A DNA stretch of 64,000 bases from Aeoliella mucimassa (GCF_007748035.1 NZ_CP036278.1:1426001-1490000); one strand, 5' to 3'. Shown: positions 52,881 through 62,539, counted from the stretch's first letter. The notes: a model not told the origin generated them from the sequence alone. Program-made: numbers and translations.

Positions 52881-54149
52881 TTAGTGCTTGCAAGCTGCTG
52901 AATAAACTTGCAGGATGTGTTCAATTTTCTTGGTCCACGTATAGTGATCAGCAACTTTCTGAGGACCGTTGTTGCCAAGTTGAACTCGTAACTCTGGGTT
53001 CCGGGCTAGTTTTAGCATCGCTTCACTAAAGTCGTGCTCAAACTGCTCGGGGGTAGTAGGGGGAACGAGCAGCCCGCACTCCGAATCGATATAATCCTGC
53101 GGACCACCCCAATCGGAAGCAATCACCGGCATGCCGTTGGCCATGGCTTCCAGCACAACGGCTCCGCCACACTCGAGCACGCTGGAGAGTACGAATACAT
53201 CCTTGCTGCGCATGAGCGCAAGGCAATCTTGGCGAGGGAGGGCTCCAGTGAATTCGACGCTGTCGGCTAACCCCAGTTCGGCCGCGAGTTGTTCTAAATT
53301 GGCGCGTTGGCCTCCATTGCCGACAATGGTGAGTGTCGCCGAAATTTGCTGACGAACCTTGGCGAACGCCCGCAACAGATAGTCGACCCCTTTCCAATCG
53401 ACGAGTCGGCCGACAAAGAGAAACGATGTCGACTGCTGGTTAGGATCGCTGGTTCGCGCCAGCTCGCTGGTGACCTCCTCTTCAAGCACACCATTCTCGA
53501 CGAGTATCGAGACATTCGGTGTCGAGAAACGGGGCAGTGATTCTTGGGTCCTCGTGTTAGCGACCAACAGGTGCGCGGCCAAACGTTTGCCGGGGATAAG
53601 CACATTGATCAACTCGGAACCAAACCGCAATGAGTTGACGATTCTGGTGATGAAGCGCGATTCGAAACGATCGCGGAAGGCTTCTGGATACTCCATGCCG
53701 CCATTCATGGGGCCAATGACCACCGGCACCCCGATGCGAAAGTACCACGAAGGGGTCCTTGGCGAAACGGGAACCGGCTGATGCACCAAGTCGATCTGGC
53801 CGCCCTTGGCGAGGCGGCGCACCAGTCGGCAAAGCGCAAGTTGGGTAAGCGTGTTGACTGTCATGGTGTACCACCCAATGCGTATGCGCCCGGGGAGCCA
53901 GCATCCCATCTTGAAGAACAGTCGATGAAGGAACGTATCTTTCACGAACGACGCGTATTGGAAGTCGTCTCCCAGGCTCTCCTGCAACTCGCTCGACACG
54001 CGTTCGTGGGTAACCAATCGAGCATCCACACCCGCCCGGCGGAGCTCGCGAAAGAAATGCAATGGCAGCACCGCTTCCCCGCCCATGCGATCGGACGCCA
54101 TTTCCGCCACCACCGCGACTCGGAGGTTCTGGTTTGTATCAGAAGTCAT
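52881..54149 (-). CDS. Glycosyltransferase family 4 (GT-B)
   Basis: A 422-residue enzyme. N-terminal VAVVAEMASDRMGGEAVLPL and the acceptor-domain block VVIGPMNGGMEYPEAF resemble the GT4 at 38168. The C-terminal domain has FLFVGRLVDWKGVDYLLRAF, ATLTIVGNGGQRANLEQLA and VLSSVLECGGAVVLEAMANG with WGGPQDYI after it. It is encoded between the exosortase and EpsI genes (gaps 75 and 10 bp), tying polysaccharide synthesis to protein sorting in one transcript. Confidence 0.88.
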   Translation of the reverse strand: MTSDTNQNLRVAVVAEMASDRMGGEAVLPLHFFRELRRAGVDARLVTHERVSSELQESLGDDFQYASFVKDTFLHRLFFKMGCWLPGRIRIGWYTMTVNTLTQLALCRLVRRLAKGGQIDLVHQPVPVSPRTPSWYFRIGVPVVIGPMNGGMEYPEAFRDRFESRFITRIVNSLRFGSELINVLIPGKRLAAHLLVANTRTQESLPRFSTPNVSILVENGVLEEEVTSELARTSDPNQQSTSFLFVGRLVDWKGVDYLLRAFAKVRQQISATLTIVGNGGQRANLEQLAAELGLADSVEFTGALPRQDCLALMRSKDVFVLSSVLECGGAVVLEAMANGMPVIASDWGGPQDYIDSECGLLVPPTTPEQFEHDFSEAMLKLARNPELRVQLGNNGPQKVADHYTWTKKIEHILQVYSAACKH

Positions 54150-54224
54150 GAGGAAGGTGAAACAGGTGGGCAGATGGAAACCCTCTGGTGCTTGAGGGCG
54201 AGTAACCGTTGATCCGAGTAGAAC

Positions 54225-57200
54225 TCAGATTTGCGAGTGTCTCAGTAGATTGTCCACCAGCATCTGGAGGATGGTTTCGTCGGCGGACGTAAGAATCGAT
54301 TGCTCGATTCCCAGTCCAAGAGCGTTGGTCAACGCATCCTGAGATTTCTTCGTGGCGTTCGAACGTTGGTAGCCATCGGCCAGATGCATCCAAGCCGAAG
54401 CATTGGTGGGGTTCGCTTGTACCAGATTCTCAAGAATCTGAATGGCTTTCGCCGATTCGTCTTCCTTGAATGCAACGATGCTAAGCGTATCGAGCAATTG
54501 AGGATCATCTGGCGACTCGGCCAAGGCGATATCCAGCACGCGGTGTGCTTCGTTGGTATTGCCAAGATCGCAGTACGCCAAGGCGAGATTATTCTTCACG
54601 TTCGCACTACCAGGCGATTGAGCCAGCACCTTGTTGTACAGGTCAACTGCTTGCTGAGGATTGCCTTGCAGCAGTCTCCAGTCGGCCAGTAGTTGAATGA
54701 GTGCTGTGTTGGTTGCCTGGCGTTGTTCGATATCGGCCAGAGCGCTCTCGACTTCCTTGGAGCTGCTCTCCGGTAGATGGCGATTCGTAATCAATGTCTC
54801 TAGCAAGCATTGATCGATCCGGTCCGCGGTAAGCCCGGCAAGACCTTCGGCTTGAAGTTGGGCGATGAGCTGAGGTTCTCCCTCATGCAGCAGTACGCCC
54901 ATCATACGAATCATCAACAGCGCCTTATCATCAACCTCTGTCGTTTCGGCAAAAGCAGGAGCCGAGGTGACCTCGTTCAAGAGAGTCTTGAGGTCGGCAG
55001 CGGTAAGCGCACCCGACTCAACCGGTAGTTCCGTCGCGCCGGCGGCAACGGATGCTGCCGCTGCGTTGAGTCGCATTTCTCGCAGTCGCCAGCGGAATAG
55101 TTCCGACAGCCATGCTGGTGTTGTTGCCAGTCGCTGATAAATGCGTTTGGCGGTGCCCTCAAATCCAGGAGTTCCATTTTCGAGCAACGACTTGGTCAAA
55201 AACTCCGTCTGCCAGAAATCGAGGTAAGAAGTCAGATCAACCACCTGAGCGTTGGGGGCAAGGGCAAGACTTTCCAGCAGGTTGTACGTCGCGCCGCTAC
55301 GCTCCAATCGCTCGTACAGGCTGGCCAACAATCGTTGGTCGTCAGGGCTCTTCTCAAGAATGCTTTCGAGAAGATCAATCGCCCGGCGGTTATCTGCGGC
55401 TGTGTCGCGTTTTGCGAACAGTTTGGCACAGAGCCGAATCACCGGCAGGCTAGGGGAGTCTTCAAGCTGCGCAAGTTCATTCTTCAACAACGACTCGATC
55501 TCAGTCGTACTTGTGTTGTCTTCTTGGGCTAAGAGGATTTGCGCCAGGATTTGCTTCGCCGCCAAGTTGTCGGGCTCATGGTCGATAATGCTACGGCAGA
55601 GAAACTCTGCCAAGGTGGGAGATTGCGAGGCGTAGAAAATAGAAGCCTGATTGAGAATGCTCAACGACTTTGGATTCAGATCCTGTAGGGCCAACGAAAT
55701 CGTCTTCAGGTAATACTCGCGAGCCTTCTCCACGACGTTCAGTCGGCTATACAACTGAGCAAGTACATAGGACTTGTCGAGTTCACCAATACTTACTTCG
55801 CTCGAAAGGTCTTGGAGCATGGCCAAGGCCTTATCACGCGACTCCAGCGTGCGATCGTAGAACATCACGCAGGCGACCCAGGTGCGCATATCGGACGGCG
55901 AGGCAGTAATCGCTTGTTTAAAGGCCTGCTCCGCTTGCTCTACAGCATTCTCTTTTGCCTGGTCGTCGCCGCCTTCCGAGAGAATCAGCAACACCCGGCC
56001 AAGTCGTAGTTGAGCATCTGCATTGTTGGGCTGAGCCTTCACCCAAGACTGGGCAAGCGTAAGCGCCTGCTCCCGTTCGGAGCCGCGAGCATAGTAGGGG
56101 GCTGCACGGTCGAACAACTGCGGCGACAGCGCCAGCAGTTCGCTCGCTTGGGTCACGTATTCCTGTGCTTCGGTGAATCGGTTCAGGCGTGTGAGCACGT
56201 CGATAATACGATCGGCCAACAGAATGTTCCGACTACCCGACTTCCAGGCGCGTTGATAGGATGCCAGCGCGGCTTCGAGTTCGCCTTGAATCAGCGACAG
56301 TTCACCATACAGGTATTGAGCCTTGGGCCAGTTGGGCCGGGCCTGATTGATGAATTGAATAAGGGTGATGACCTCACGGAAACGAGGATCATCGCTGGTC
56401 GATATTTGAGCCAGCAAGATCTGGACCTTGTACGCCCGCCATTCGGTACCGTCTTCGCCTTCCACTTTTTCGAGATACTTCACCTGCTGGGCAAGTCGAT
56501 CCCAATCTTGCTGTAGCCAGGCCAGACCAGCTGCTTCGTCGATTATGCGGTGGCTATTCGGTAGGTCATCGTGCCCTTGATCGAGTGTTTCAATCGACTT
56601 ATCCAAGTCGCCGGCTTGCAGATACAGTCGCGAAAGCTCGATGTATAAAGTCGCCTTGTTGCGGGCGTCGGTCTCAGCTTTCAAAGCCTCGCGAATCGTC
56701 TCTACCGCTTTGTCCAGCTCTTTGTTGCCACTAAAGATTTGAGCCGCGAGTAATGCCTTGTCGGTATTGTCGTCAGAGACTTTGCGGAACTCTTCGAGTC
56801 CTCGCAATGCTTCTTCTTGGTTGCCAATTTGCTGGTTGAGAATCGTGTAGCCCCGCCAAATGCTGGCAGTCGTTTGACCGTTATCGATCGCCCGCTGAAG
56901 ACCTTCCAGGGCATCTTGAATACGTCCCTGGGCGAGCAGTAGTTCTCCTGCAATCAAGCTGAGCGACTCTTGCGATGCTCCTGCTTTGAGCGCACTCTGC
57001 AAGGCCTTGGTGGCCGCGGTCCAATTGCGACGGCTAGCCGGTTCGCGTTTTTGGCGTTGAATCTCGACGTTGGCTAATGCCAGAAATGCCTCGGCAGCTT
57101 CCGACTGCTCAGCTGTCAGATTCGAGAGCTGTTGCTCGGCCAACGCCAGATTACCAGCTTGGGTGGCAACATTAGCTAGTTGTAGCCGAAGCGAACTAAA

Positions 57201-59447
57201 CCGTGGAGTGAGCAGAATCGCTTGTTGATAGGCGTTGGTGGCGATATCCAGCTCGCCCAGCGAAGTGCAAAGATCCCCGTACAACGTCCATAAGTCGGCG
57301 TAAATCTTGGGGAACCGGTTCTGGTATTGCTGCAGCTCTGGAGCGGTTAACACGGGGCGTACGAGATCGACCCCCTCGCGAGGCGAGTTGCGTTTCCAGG
57401 CGATGCGGGCACGCACCAGCGCAATGCTGGCGGCCACGGCGCCGCGTTCTTCGGAAGAAACGCTCGGCAGGATTCTCTCCAGTGGTTCGATGAGCGCTTC
57501 GGCTTTTTCGAACTGTTCGGTCTGTACAAGCAGCGAAGCGAGCGGCACAAGCAACGACAACTCTTTTTGCTTGAGCGTATCCAAGCCGGTTTGGAGGATC
57601 TGGATCGCCTTTTCTTGCGAGTCGTCCGCTTGTTCATCCAGATACACCTGGGCCAGCGCCAGGTAGGGAACGTAGTAGTTTGGCTCAGCCTCGACGGCCG
57701 TTTGCAGATAGCTTTCGGCTGACTTCCAGTCACCACTTTCTCGCGCAGCGTTGGCCGCGATTAGATTGACGCGCGACTTGGTCTTGGCATCAGCTTCCGT
57801 GGCGAGTTCAATCGCCTTGTTCAACGCAGCGTCTTTCTCGGGAAGCACCGAGTCGCTGCCGTGGGTTCGCTCGAATTCGTAGAGTGCCAGCCAAGCGAGT
57901 GCATCGTTGGGTTTGTCTTTGATCAGCTGTTGCATCACTTCAATTGCTTGCGATTTCGGTGCTGCTTCGTCGCTACTCGTTTCTTCCGAATTGAGCTCTT
58001 CGTAGTCCACCAACGCATTCGCCAGCGTGGCCGCGTGCCAGACCGAATAGTCCTTCGACGCGATGATTTCGTTCAAAACATCAATCGCTTGTTTCCAGCT
58101 AACATCCGCACGTCCTCCCTCCCAGCGAAGGTACTCAACAAGCACCGCCGCATACATGCGATTGATGCTGGCGGCTTCTTCGTCGGTGGTCTTCGCTTTG
58201 TTGGAGCGAAGATCGGCGAAGATATCGAGAGCTAATCGGTAGTCATGAACTTGGGTCGATAACCGCGCGGCGGATACACCGTACTCGATCTTCTCGGGCT
58301 GCAGTTCCCAAGCATGCCGATACAGCTGCACGCTTCGCAGCACCCCGCCGGTTGTCAGCGCACCACGTTCGTAAAGCTCGGCCAGTTTGGCAGCAATCTC
58401 CGGATTATCGCGATTCGACGCGTAGTACCTCGACAGGTAACTGGCTGCTTGCTTGAGATCGCCCTTTTCTTCATATCGGGCCGCGGTCTTTAGCAAAGTA
58501 TTGAGCGTGCGATTCGAGAAGTAACGTTGCGTGAGCAGTAAACAAACCGCCACCGCTACCACAATCAAACCATTGCGAACCACCCAGGTCGTTCCTTCGG
58601 ATTGGCTCTTCTCAAACTTCTTGGTGCTGGTTTGTAGGATCCATAACACCAGGCCAAACAGAACAGCCGCCAGTGGTATCATCGCCAGCGCGGCGAAGTC
58701 GTGAGAGAATCGATGGGCTGCTTCGCCGGAGAAATACTTCAGCAACAGCGCAGTCGTCGCTACTCGAACCACATTAGCCGTGATCGAAACGGGAATCGTA
58801 GCGACCAGCAGGACGATCGACTTCCAAAGTCCAGGGCGGGCAAGCGTAATGGTTGCCACGGCCAAGGCCAGAATGCCAAAGAACATTCTCAGGCCGCTGC
58901 AGGCACGTTCGACGTCCAGCTGGTGATCGTCGAGCAGGATAACCGTGCCATCAGCGATGGCGGGCTGGCCAAAGAGTTGCAGTACCCATACCGACCATCC
59001 GGCCGCGATCCGTTGAAGCGGCATGCTGAGCGCCAGCTCGATAGTCGCTGGCAGTGGCATCGCAAACCACAGGAATCCGATCGCAGGAGCAGCCCAGCGA
59101 AAGACTTTCCAGCCACAAAGCATCCAGACGCATCCGCCGATCCAGAACGGGATAGTCCAAGGATCGATATCCGGCAGATAGAAACGACCTGCAACGTATC
59201 GGAACAGTGCTGCTACAACTAGCAGTGACAATCCGATGGGAGCTAAAGGCCGATCATCAAAGCCCGGAAAGCTGGATCTGCGTGCGTACAGGATGCCCGC
59301 GCAGATAAACGGTACAAGGAATCCATGAGAGTAATCTGGATTCGACGACCAATTGGCTACGGTTGCGACAATAGCTGGCCAGTAAGCCCATACCCCAAGT
59401 AGGGCTAAAATTGCGGCTATCGCCGCTTTGGTTTTCCCCGACATCAC
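54225..59447 (-). CDS. Exosortase fused to a giant TPR domain
   Basis: A 1740-residue protein. Residues ~1-275 are a multi-helix exosortase, the membrane cysteine protease-like enzyme that processes PEP-CTERM tails. The catalytic cysteine is C183 in ERACSGLRMFFG, the arginine is R228 in SITANVVRVATT, and the histidine is H249 in AHRFSHDFAAL. Another helix (~289-307) leads into ~1430 residues of tetratricopeptide repeats, beginning KTAARYEEKGDLKQAASYLS and ending near YCDLGNTNEAHRVLDIALAE. These resemble PrsT, the TPR protein encoded beside exosortases elsewhere (TIGR02917). No stop or frameshift separates the parts. EpsI is a separate gene. The TPR part is probably periplasmic and may recruit substrates or glycan enzymes. 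Confidence 0.92.
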   Translation of the reverse strand: MMSGKTKAAIAAILALLGVWAYWPAIVATVANWSSNPDYSHGFLVPFICAGILYARRSSFPGFDDRPLAPIGLSLLVVAALFRYVAGRFYLPDIDPWTIPFWIGGCVWMLCGWKVFRWAAPAIGFLWFAMPLPATIELALSMPLQRIAAGWSVWVLQLFGQPAIADGTVILLDDHQLDVERACSGLRMFFGILALAVATITLARPGLWKSIVLLVATIPVSITANVVRVATTALLLKYFSGEAAHRFSHDFAALAMIPLAAVLFGLVLWILQTSTKKFEKSQSEGTTWVVRNGLIVVAVAVCLLLTQRYFSNRTLNTLLKTAARYEEKGDLKQAASYLSRYYASNRDNPEIAAKLAELYERGALTTGGVLRSVQLYRHAWELQPEKIEYGVSAARLSTQVHDYRLALDIFADLRSNKAKTTDEEAASINRMYAAVLVEYLRWEGGRADVSWKQAIDVLNEIIASKDYSVWHAATLANALVDYEELNSEETSSDEAAPKSQAIEVMQQLIKDKPNDALAWLALYEFERTHGSDSVLPEKDAALNKAIELATEADAKTKSRVNLIAANAARESGDWKSAESYLQTAVEAEPNYYVPYLALAQVYLDEQADDSQEKAIQILQTGLDTLKQKELSLLVPLASLLVQTEQFEKAEALIEPLERILPSVSSEERGAVAASIALVRARIAWKRNSPREGVDLVRPVLTAPELQQYQNRFPKIYADLWTLYGDLCTSLGELDIATNAYQQAILLTPRFSSLRLQLANVATQAGNLALAEQQLSNLTAEQSEAAEAFLALANVEIQRQKREPASRRNWTAATKALQSALKAGASQESLSLIAGELLLAQGRIQDALEGLQRAIDNGQTTASIWRGYTILNQQIGNQEEALRGLEEFRKVSDDNTDKALLAAQIFSGNKELDKAVETIREALKAETDARNKATLYIELSRLYLQAGDLDKSIETLDQGHDDLPNSHRIIDEAAGLAWLQQDWDRLAQQVKYLEKVEGEDGTEWRAYKVQILLAQISTSDDPRFREVITLIQFINQARPNWPKAQYLYGELSLIQGELEAALASYQRAWKSGSRNILLADRIIDVLTRLNRFTEAQEYVTQASELLALSPQLFDRAAPYYARGSEREQALTLAQSWVKAQPNNADAQLRLGRVLLILSEGGDDQAKENAVEQAEQAFKQAITASPSDMRTWVACVMFYDRTLESRDKALAMLQDLSSEVSIGELDKSYVLAQLYSRLNVVEKAREYYLKTISLALQDLNPKSLSILNQASIFYASQSPTLAEFLCRSIIDHEPDNLAAKQILAQILLAQEDNTSTTEIESLLKNELAQLEDSPSLPVIRLCAKLFAKRDTAADNRRAIDLLESILEKSPDDQRLLASLYERLERSGATYNLLESLALAPNAQVVDLTSYLDFWQTEFLTKSLLENGTPGFEGTAKRIYQRLATTPAWLSELFRWRLREMRLNAAAASVAAGATELPVESGALTAADLKTLLNEVTSAPAFAETTEVDDKALLMIRMMGVLLHEGEPQLIAQLQAEGLAGLTADRIDQCLLETLITNRHLPESSSKEVESALADIEQRQATNTALIQLLADWRLLQGNPQQAVDLYNKVLAQSPGSANVKNNLALAYCDLGNTNEAHRVLDIALAESPDDPQLLDTLSIVAFKEDESAKAIQILENLVQANPTNASAWMHLADGYQRSNATKKSQDALTNALGLGIEQSILTSADETILQMLVDNLLRHSQI

Positions 59448-59536
59448 ACCTGATTAGTTGCTAGTCGCTTATTCATTCCGAAAGGAACTGAAGCTTTGGC
59501 TGCAGAGCAGTGATCCGTCGGGTCAAACCGAGCAGC

Positions 59537-60259
59537 TTACTTGTTGGCGTTACGCCGGTAAGCTACTAGGCCAAGACCTGCTAGGATGGTCCACCCAACA
59601 ACCGTGGTAAGCTCGGGGACTCCTTGAGGCCCGATCACAGCATCATATCCCGCAGTGAATACGCGAATCTGGTCAAATCCAATACCTGCGAGCAACAGCT
59701 TGTTTCCTTCAGTGGCGATCATGAACAAGTCAGCTTCAACGCCACGTTCAGAAACCCCCGTTGGATACTCAGTCGTCGAACCGAGTTCCGTTACTGCTGC
59801 GTCGCCCTCTTCGAGTGTACCATCAATACTGGCAAGTCCCAGGCCATCGCTGAAAAGTTGTACGCCGATGATGTCGGTTTCGAACTCGATGGTGCACACA
59901 TAGAAGGGATAACAGGTGGGATCGAAATGAACCATATAGCTGTTAAAAGCCGTGCCAGATTCGATCACACTGGGGACCAGGGCGGGGTTAGCGATCAGGC
60001 TGCCACCGCTGTTAATGATCGTGGGAGCGGCAACCACCGACGAACCATCGTGATTCGTGGCCAAGTCGTAGCTCAGCACGCCATTGGAGACTTCTTGAAA
60101 AACAACAGGTGTCGACGTTTTCAGGGCACCGGGGGCGACGCTAGCGGGGGCGTCGATAACGGTCGCGTTGGTCGTGCTGGTGATTCCAAACGCAGCGAAA
60201 ACCGGTGCGGGAGTCGCGAAAACACATACCAGAAATAGGAGGGATCGTGTGGAGGGCAT
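59537..60259 (-). CDS. Exported protein with VPExTT-type sorting tail
   Basis: A 240-residue exported protein starting at 60259 (MPSTRSLLFLVCVFA signal peptide). Its beta-rich body shares the pattern SYMVHFDPT...IIGVQLF with the four genes further right. The tail VPELTTVVGWTILAGLGLVA with YRRNANK is a diverged member of the VPExTTILSW tail class. It is the gene closest to the exosortase (89 bp from its start, same strand) and may be cotranscribed with it. Confidence 0.82.
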   Translation of the reverse strand: MPSTRSLLFLVCVFATPAPVFAAFGITSTTNATVIDAPASVAPGALKTSTPVVFQEVSNGVLSYDLATNHDGSSVVAAPTIINSGGSLIANPALVPSVIESGTAFNSYMVHFDPTCYPFYVCTIEFETDIIGVQLFSDGLGLASIDGTLEEGDAAVTELGSTTEYPTGVSERGVEADLFMIATEGNKLLLAGIGFDQIRVFTAGYDAVIGPQGVPELTTVVGWTILAGLGLVAYRRNANK

Positions 60260-60577
60260 CTTAATGTTCCGGGCAGGTAACTCTTGGTAGCAATTCAGCA
60301 GAGGGATTAACCGCAATTGCCGTGCCGATTGATTGGATCTGGCGGGGGGGAAGTTGTGGGGGATGGCCGCAGTGCAGTAGAAGTGCCTTTTTTAAGGCGT
60401 TTTCAGCGACGTGCACCAGCGGAAATGTGCGGAATTCGACAGACGAACGACAGCGAAAAGGAAGAGGAACGCAATAGGAATGCTCAAAGTGATAAATAGC
60501 GTCGCGGTAAATAAAAAACGGCCGCCGGAGATAAATCCGGCGACCGTTTATAGGGTGTTATGTAGGGGCGTTGCTTT
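60260..60577. other. Gap with terminator, no gene
   Basis: It holds the hairpin at 60511-60553 and presumably the promoter of the gene starting at 60259. AGTGATAAATAGC (60489-60501) faintly resembles the upstream element of the paralogous genes. A short open frame at 60317-60499 is not credible. Confidence 0.35.
60511..60553 (-). terminator. Hairpin terminator of the 60578-61282 gene
   Basis: AAACGGCCGCCGGA pairs with TCCGGCGACCGTTT with one mismatch around a six-base loop. On the minus strand it is followed by TTTTTTAT, giving a normal intrinsic terminator 25 bp after the stop codon. Confidence 0.85.
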
Positions 60578-61282
60578 TTAGCCACGCATGCGGCGATATA
60601 GCACGCAACCGATACCTGCCAGGGCAGTCCAGCTCAGGATCGTCGTGGCTTCTGGCACCGCTTGAAGGATGAGACGTACTTCGTCAATGCCAATGCCATT
60701 GGCGTTGAAATCAACTCCCGAGTCGAACGAAAAAGTGCGACCGTCGGCCGAGATAGTAAATCCATCTCCATTGCTGGCGCCACTGAGTTCCAGGCCACGC
60801 CAGTCGCTTTCGTCGTAATAATCGGTAGCTGGATTACCGAATACGTCGTCGGTGTCGTCCAGGGTTTCAATCGAGGTCGACGAGGCACCAGGTTGAACCA
60901 CCACACCAACGATTTTGGTGTACGAGTCAAAGGTCACACTGCCAGCAGTCACGGCAGTGGCCGAAGGTTGGCCATTGGGGTCAAAGTGGATCATGTACGA
61001 TCCATACGTGCCGGCCGAGAGATCGGTCCCAGAAAGCTGGCCGAACAGAGTAAACGTACCAGCGGAGCCATCGTGGTCGACAAACACTGAGGTGCCGGTT
61101 ACCGTTTCGCCTTCCGACCAAATCTAGGCCGAATTGCTGCTTTCAACCGAGCCTTCGTCGGCGTCAGCTGGTTCGGCGATTTCAATCAGGTTGGAGCTGC
61201 TGTCGATGGTAAACGCGGCCGAGGCCATGCCCGGCAGCGACAGGGCAGCAAGCAGTGCTGCACATAGGTAGCCAATCTTCAT
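60578..61282 (-). pseudogene. VPExTT-tail exported protein interrupted by one nonsense codon
   Basis: The frame from ATG 61282 encodes a signal peptide (MKIGYLCAALLAALSLPGMA) and body, then meets TAG at 61124-61126, and continues open to the natural stop at 60578. Paralogues have LIWSEG at this point; here the reading is *IWSEGETVTGTSVF, so one change of a leucine codon (for example TTG to TAG) explains the stop. The rest is intact and ends in VPEATTILSWTALAGIGCVL and YRRMRG. Downstream restart at a GTG (61087) would lack a signal peptide. Either a recent pseudogene or a sequence error. Confidence 0.8.
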
Positions 61283-61337
61283 ATCTTTAGTTCCCCATCC
61301 AAGTGTTAAAAATGTCTAATTGTCAATTATTCTAGTT

Positions 61338-61360
61338 GTGACTTGATAAACTATAGTCAC
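61338..61360. promoter_or_regulatory. Inverted repeat GTGACT-N11-AGTCAC upstream of the 60578-61282 gene
   Basis: A perfect 6-bp inverted repeat with AT-rich spacer about 55 bp before the start codon. The half-site is the same as that of the XRE-cupin palindromes, but the spacing is 11 instead of 3, so it may be unrelated. The rest of the gap 61283-61628 holds a conserved element and a terminator, no gene. Confidence 0.35.
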
Positions 61361-61542
61361 TGGCAATCGGTGCAAACGGTATGCCGTAATGTTGGGGGGG
61401 GCTACTAGGGGGCTGTAGTGCCTGATCTAGGTCGGCTATTCGCGCTTAAATGGCTGCACGGAATGGAATCCATTAAATCTAGGCAAGAGATAGATTGTAC
61501 AGAGCTGGGAGGGGCCGCCCTGCTGGTTTGGAGAGACAGTAC

Positions 61543-61558
61543 TGCGTAATTATCGAAC
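61543..61558 (-). promoter_or_regulatory. Conserved upstream element of the VPExTT-tail genes, copy 1
   Basis: TGCGTAATTATCGAAC lies 261 bp upstream of the start at 61282, just beyond the previous gene's terminator. The equivalents at 62525 and 63517 share the pattern GCAA-W-TTATCAAA at 243-249 bp from their starts. Probably a promoter with a long leader; exact boxes are not defined. Confidence 0.35.
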
Positions 61559-61570
61559 TGGTAAAAACAG

Positions 61571-61602
61571 CAAGGCCGCTGGAGTGGGCTCCAGCGGCCT
61601 TG
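61571..61602 (-). terminator. Hairpin terminator of the 61629-62282 gene
   Basis: AAGGCCGCTGGAG and CTCCAGCGGCCTT form a perfect 13-bp stem with a TGGG loop, 27 bp past the stop codon; GTTTTTAC follows on the minus strand. Nearly the same stem follows the next paralogue at 62561. Confidence 0.88.
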
Positions 61603-61628
61603 TTGGATTGTAGCGTTGTCGTATCTGA

Positions 61629-62282
61629 CTAGCTGCGATTGCGGCGGCGATAGAGCACACAGCCGATTCCTGCCAGGGCCGACCAGCTGAGGATGGTCGT
61701 CATTTCAGGTACTGCGGTCAGGACGCGGATATCGTCGAGGGCAATGCCGTTGACGTTCAGCATGTCGAGAACCAGCGTGTATCCACCGTTCGTGACTTGA
61801 ATGATATCGTTTGACTCGATACCACGGTCGTTGCTGCTCCAGTAGGTGGTTCCCGGCACGTAAGCATCGGTGGCCAGCAGGGCTGGGTTTTCGAAGGCTA
61901 TGCCCAGGATCGGGGTGTCGAAAGTGATTGAAGCGTACTTCGAGACCTGAGTGCCAGGGTTATCGAAGTGGATCATGTAGCTTTGGTATTCACCCGAGAC
62001 GCTGGTCGGCACGTTGTTGCTGGAAGCCACGCCATTGGGGGTGATGCCCTGCATGGTCGCTTCGCTGCCGTCGTGATTGACGGTCACGGCCGAGGTAATA
62101 TTGATGGTGCCTTCCGACCAAATAAGGATGTTATCCCCATCGGTATCAAAAGCTGCGCCAGGCAATGCCGAGGCGGGCTGGGCGACGGCTTCGATGTCGC
62201 CCGAAAGGGTGAATCCGCCGAAGGCCGAGGCAGGCACCAGCAGTGCGGCGGCAACTGCCAGTGTGGGTAGGTAGGTTCTCAT
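61629..62282 (-). CDS. Exported protein with VPEMTTILSW sorting tail
   Basis: A 217-residue exported protein with signal peptide MRTYLPTLAVAAALLVPASA. The beta-rich body has LSGDIEAVAQPASALPG, NILIWSEG, VNHDGSEATMQGITPNGV, YQSYMIHFDN and TPILGIAFENPALLATD. The tail VPEMTTILSWSALAGIGCVL with YRRRNRS has the PEP-CTERM layout (short motif, hydrophobic helix, arginines) but an unusual composition. It is about 80% similar by eye to the next gene right. No enzyme or binding motif is seen. Confidence 0.87.
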   Translation of the reverse strand: MRTYLPTLAVAAALLVPASAFGGFTLSGDIEAVAQPASALPGAAFDTDGDNILIWSEGTINITSAVTVNHDGSEATMQGITPNGVASSNNVPTSVSGEYQSYMIHFDNPGTQVSKYASITFDTPILGIAFENPALLATDAYVPGTTYWSSNDRGIESNDIIQVTNGGYTLVLDMLNVNGIALDDIRVLTAVPEMTTILSWSALAGIGCVLYRRRNRS

Positions 62283-62524
62283 GGTGTGTGTTTCTTTCCC
62301 CTGGAAGTGCTAGGCATAGTGTTTCTGCCTAGCGTGTGAATCATCAGAAGCAGTATCAAAAGCAAAGCTATCATATGCAAAGTGTGTGCCAGAAGGCGAT
62401 CTGGCGACGGTGCAGGTCTTGTTGCGACAAGGAAGAATGGGCGGTATAGGAGGAAATGGGGGTGCGAGTCACTTGGGATTGAGCGGGGGCAGGTATCTGC
62501 CTGCTGGTTCTGGCAATTAGCACT

Positions 62525-62539
62525 AGCAAATTATCAAAT
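62525..62539 (-). promoter_or_regulatory. Conserved upstream element of the VPExTT-tail genes, copy 2
   Basis: AGCAAATTATCAAAT, 243 bp upstream of the start at 62282. The surrounding CTGGCAATTAGCAC can be aligned with CTGGCGAAAAACAA at the third copy. The remainder of the gap 62283-62626 holds only the terminator and leader. The last 30 bases before ATG (AGGGGAAAGAAACACACA) are nearly identical to the leader of the neighbouring paralogue. Confidence 0.4.
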
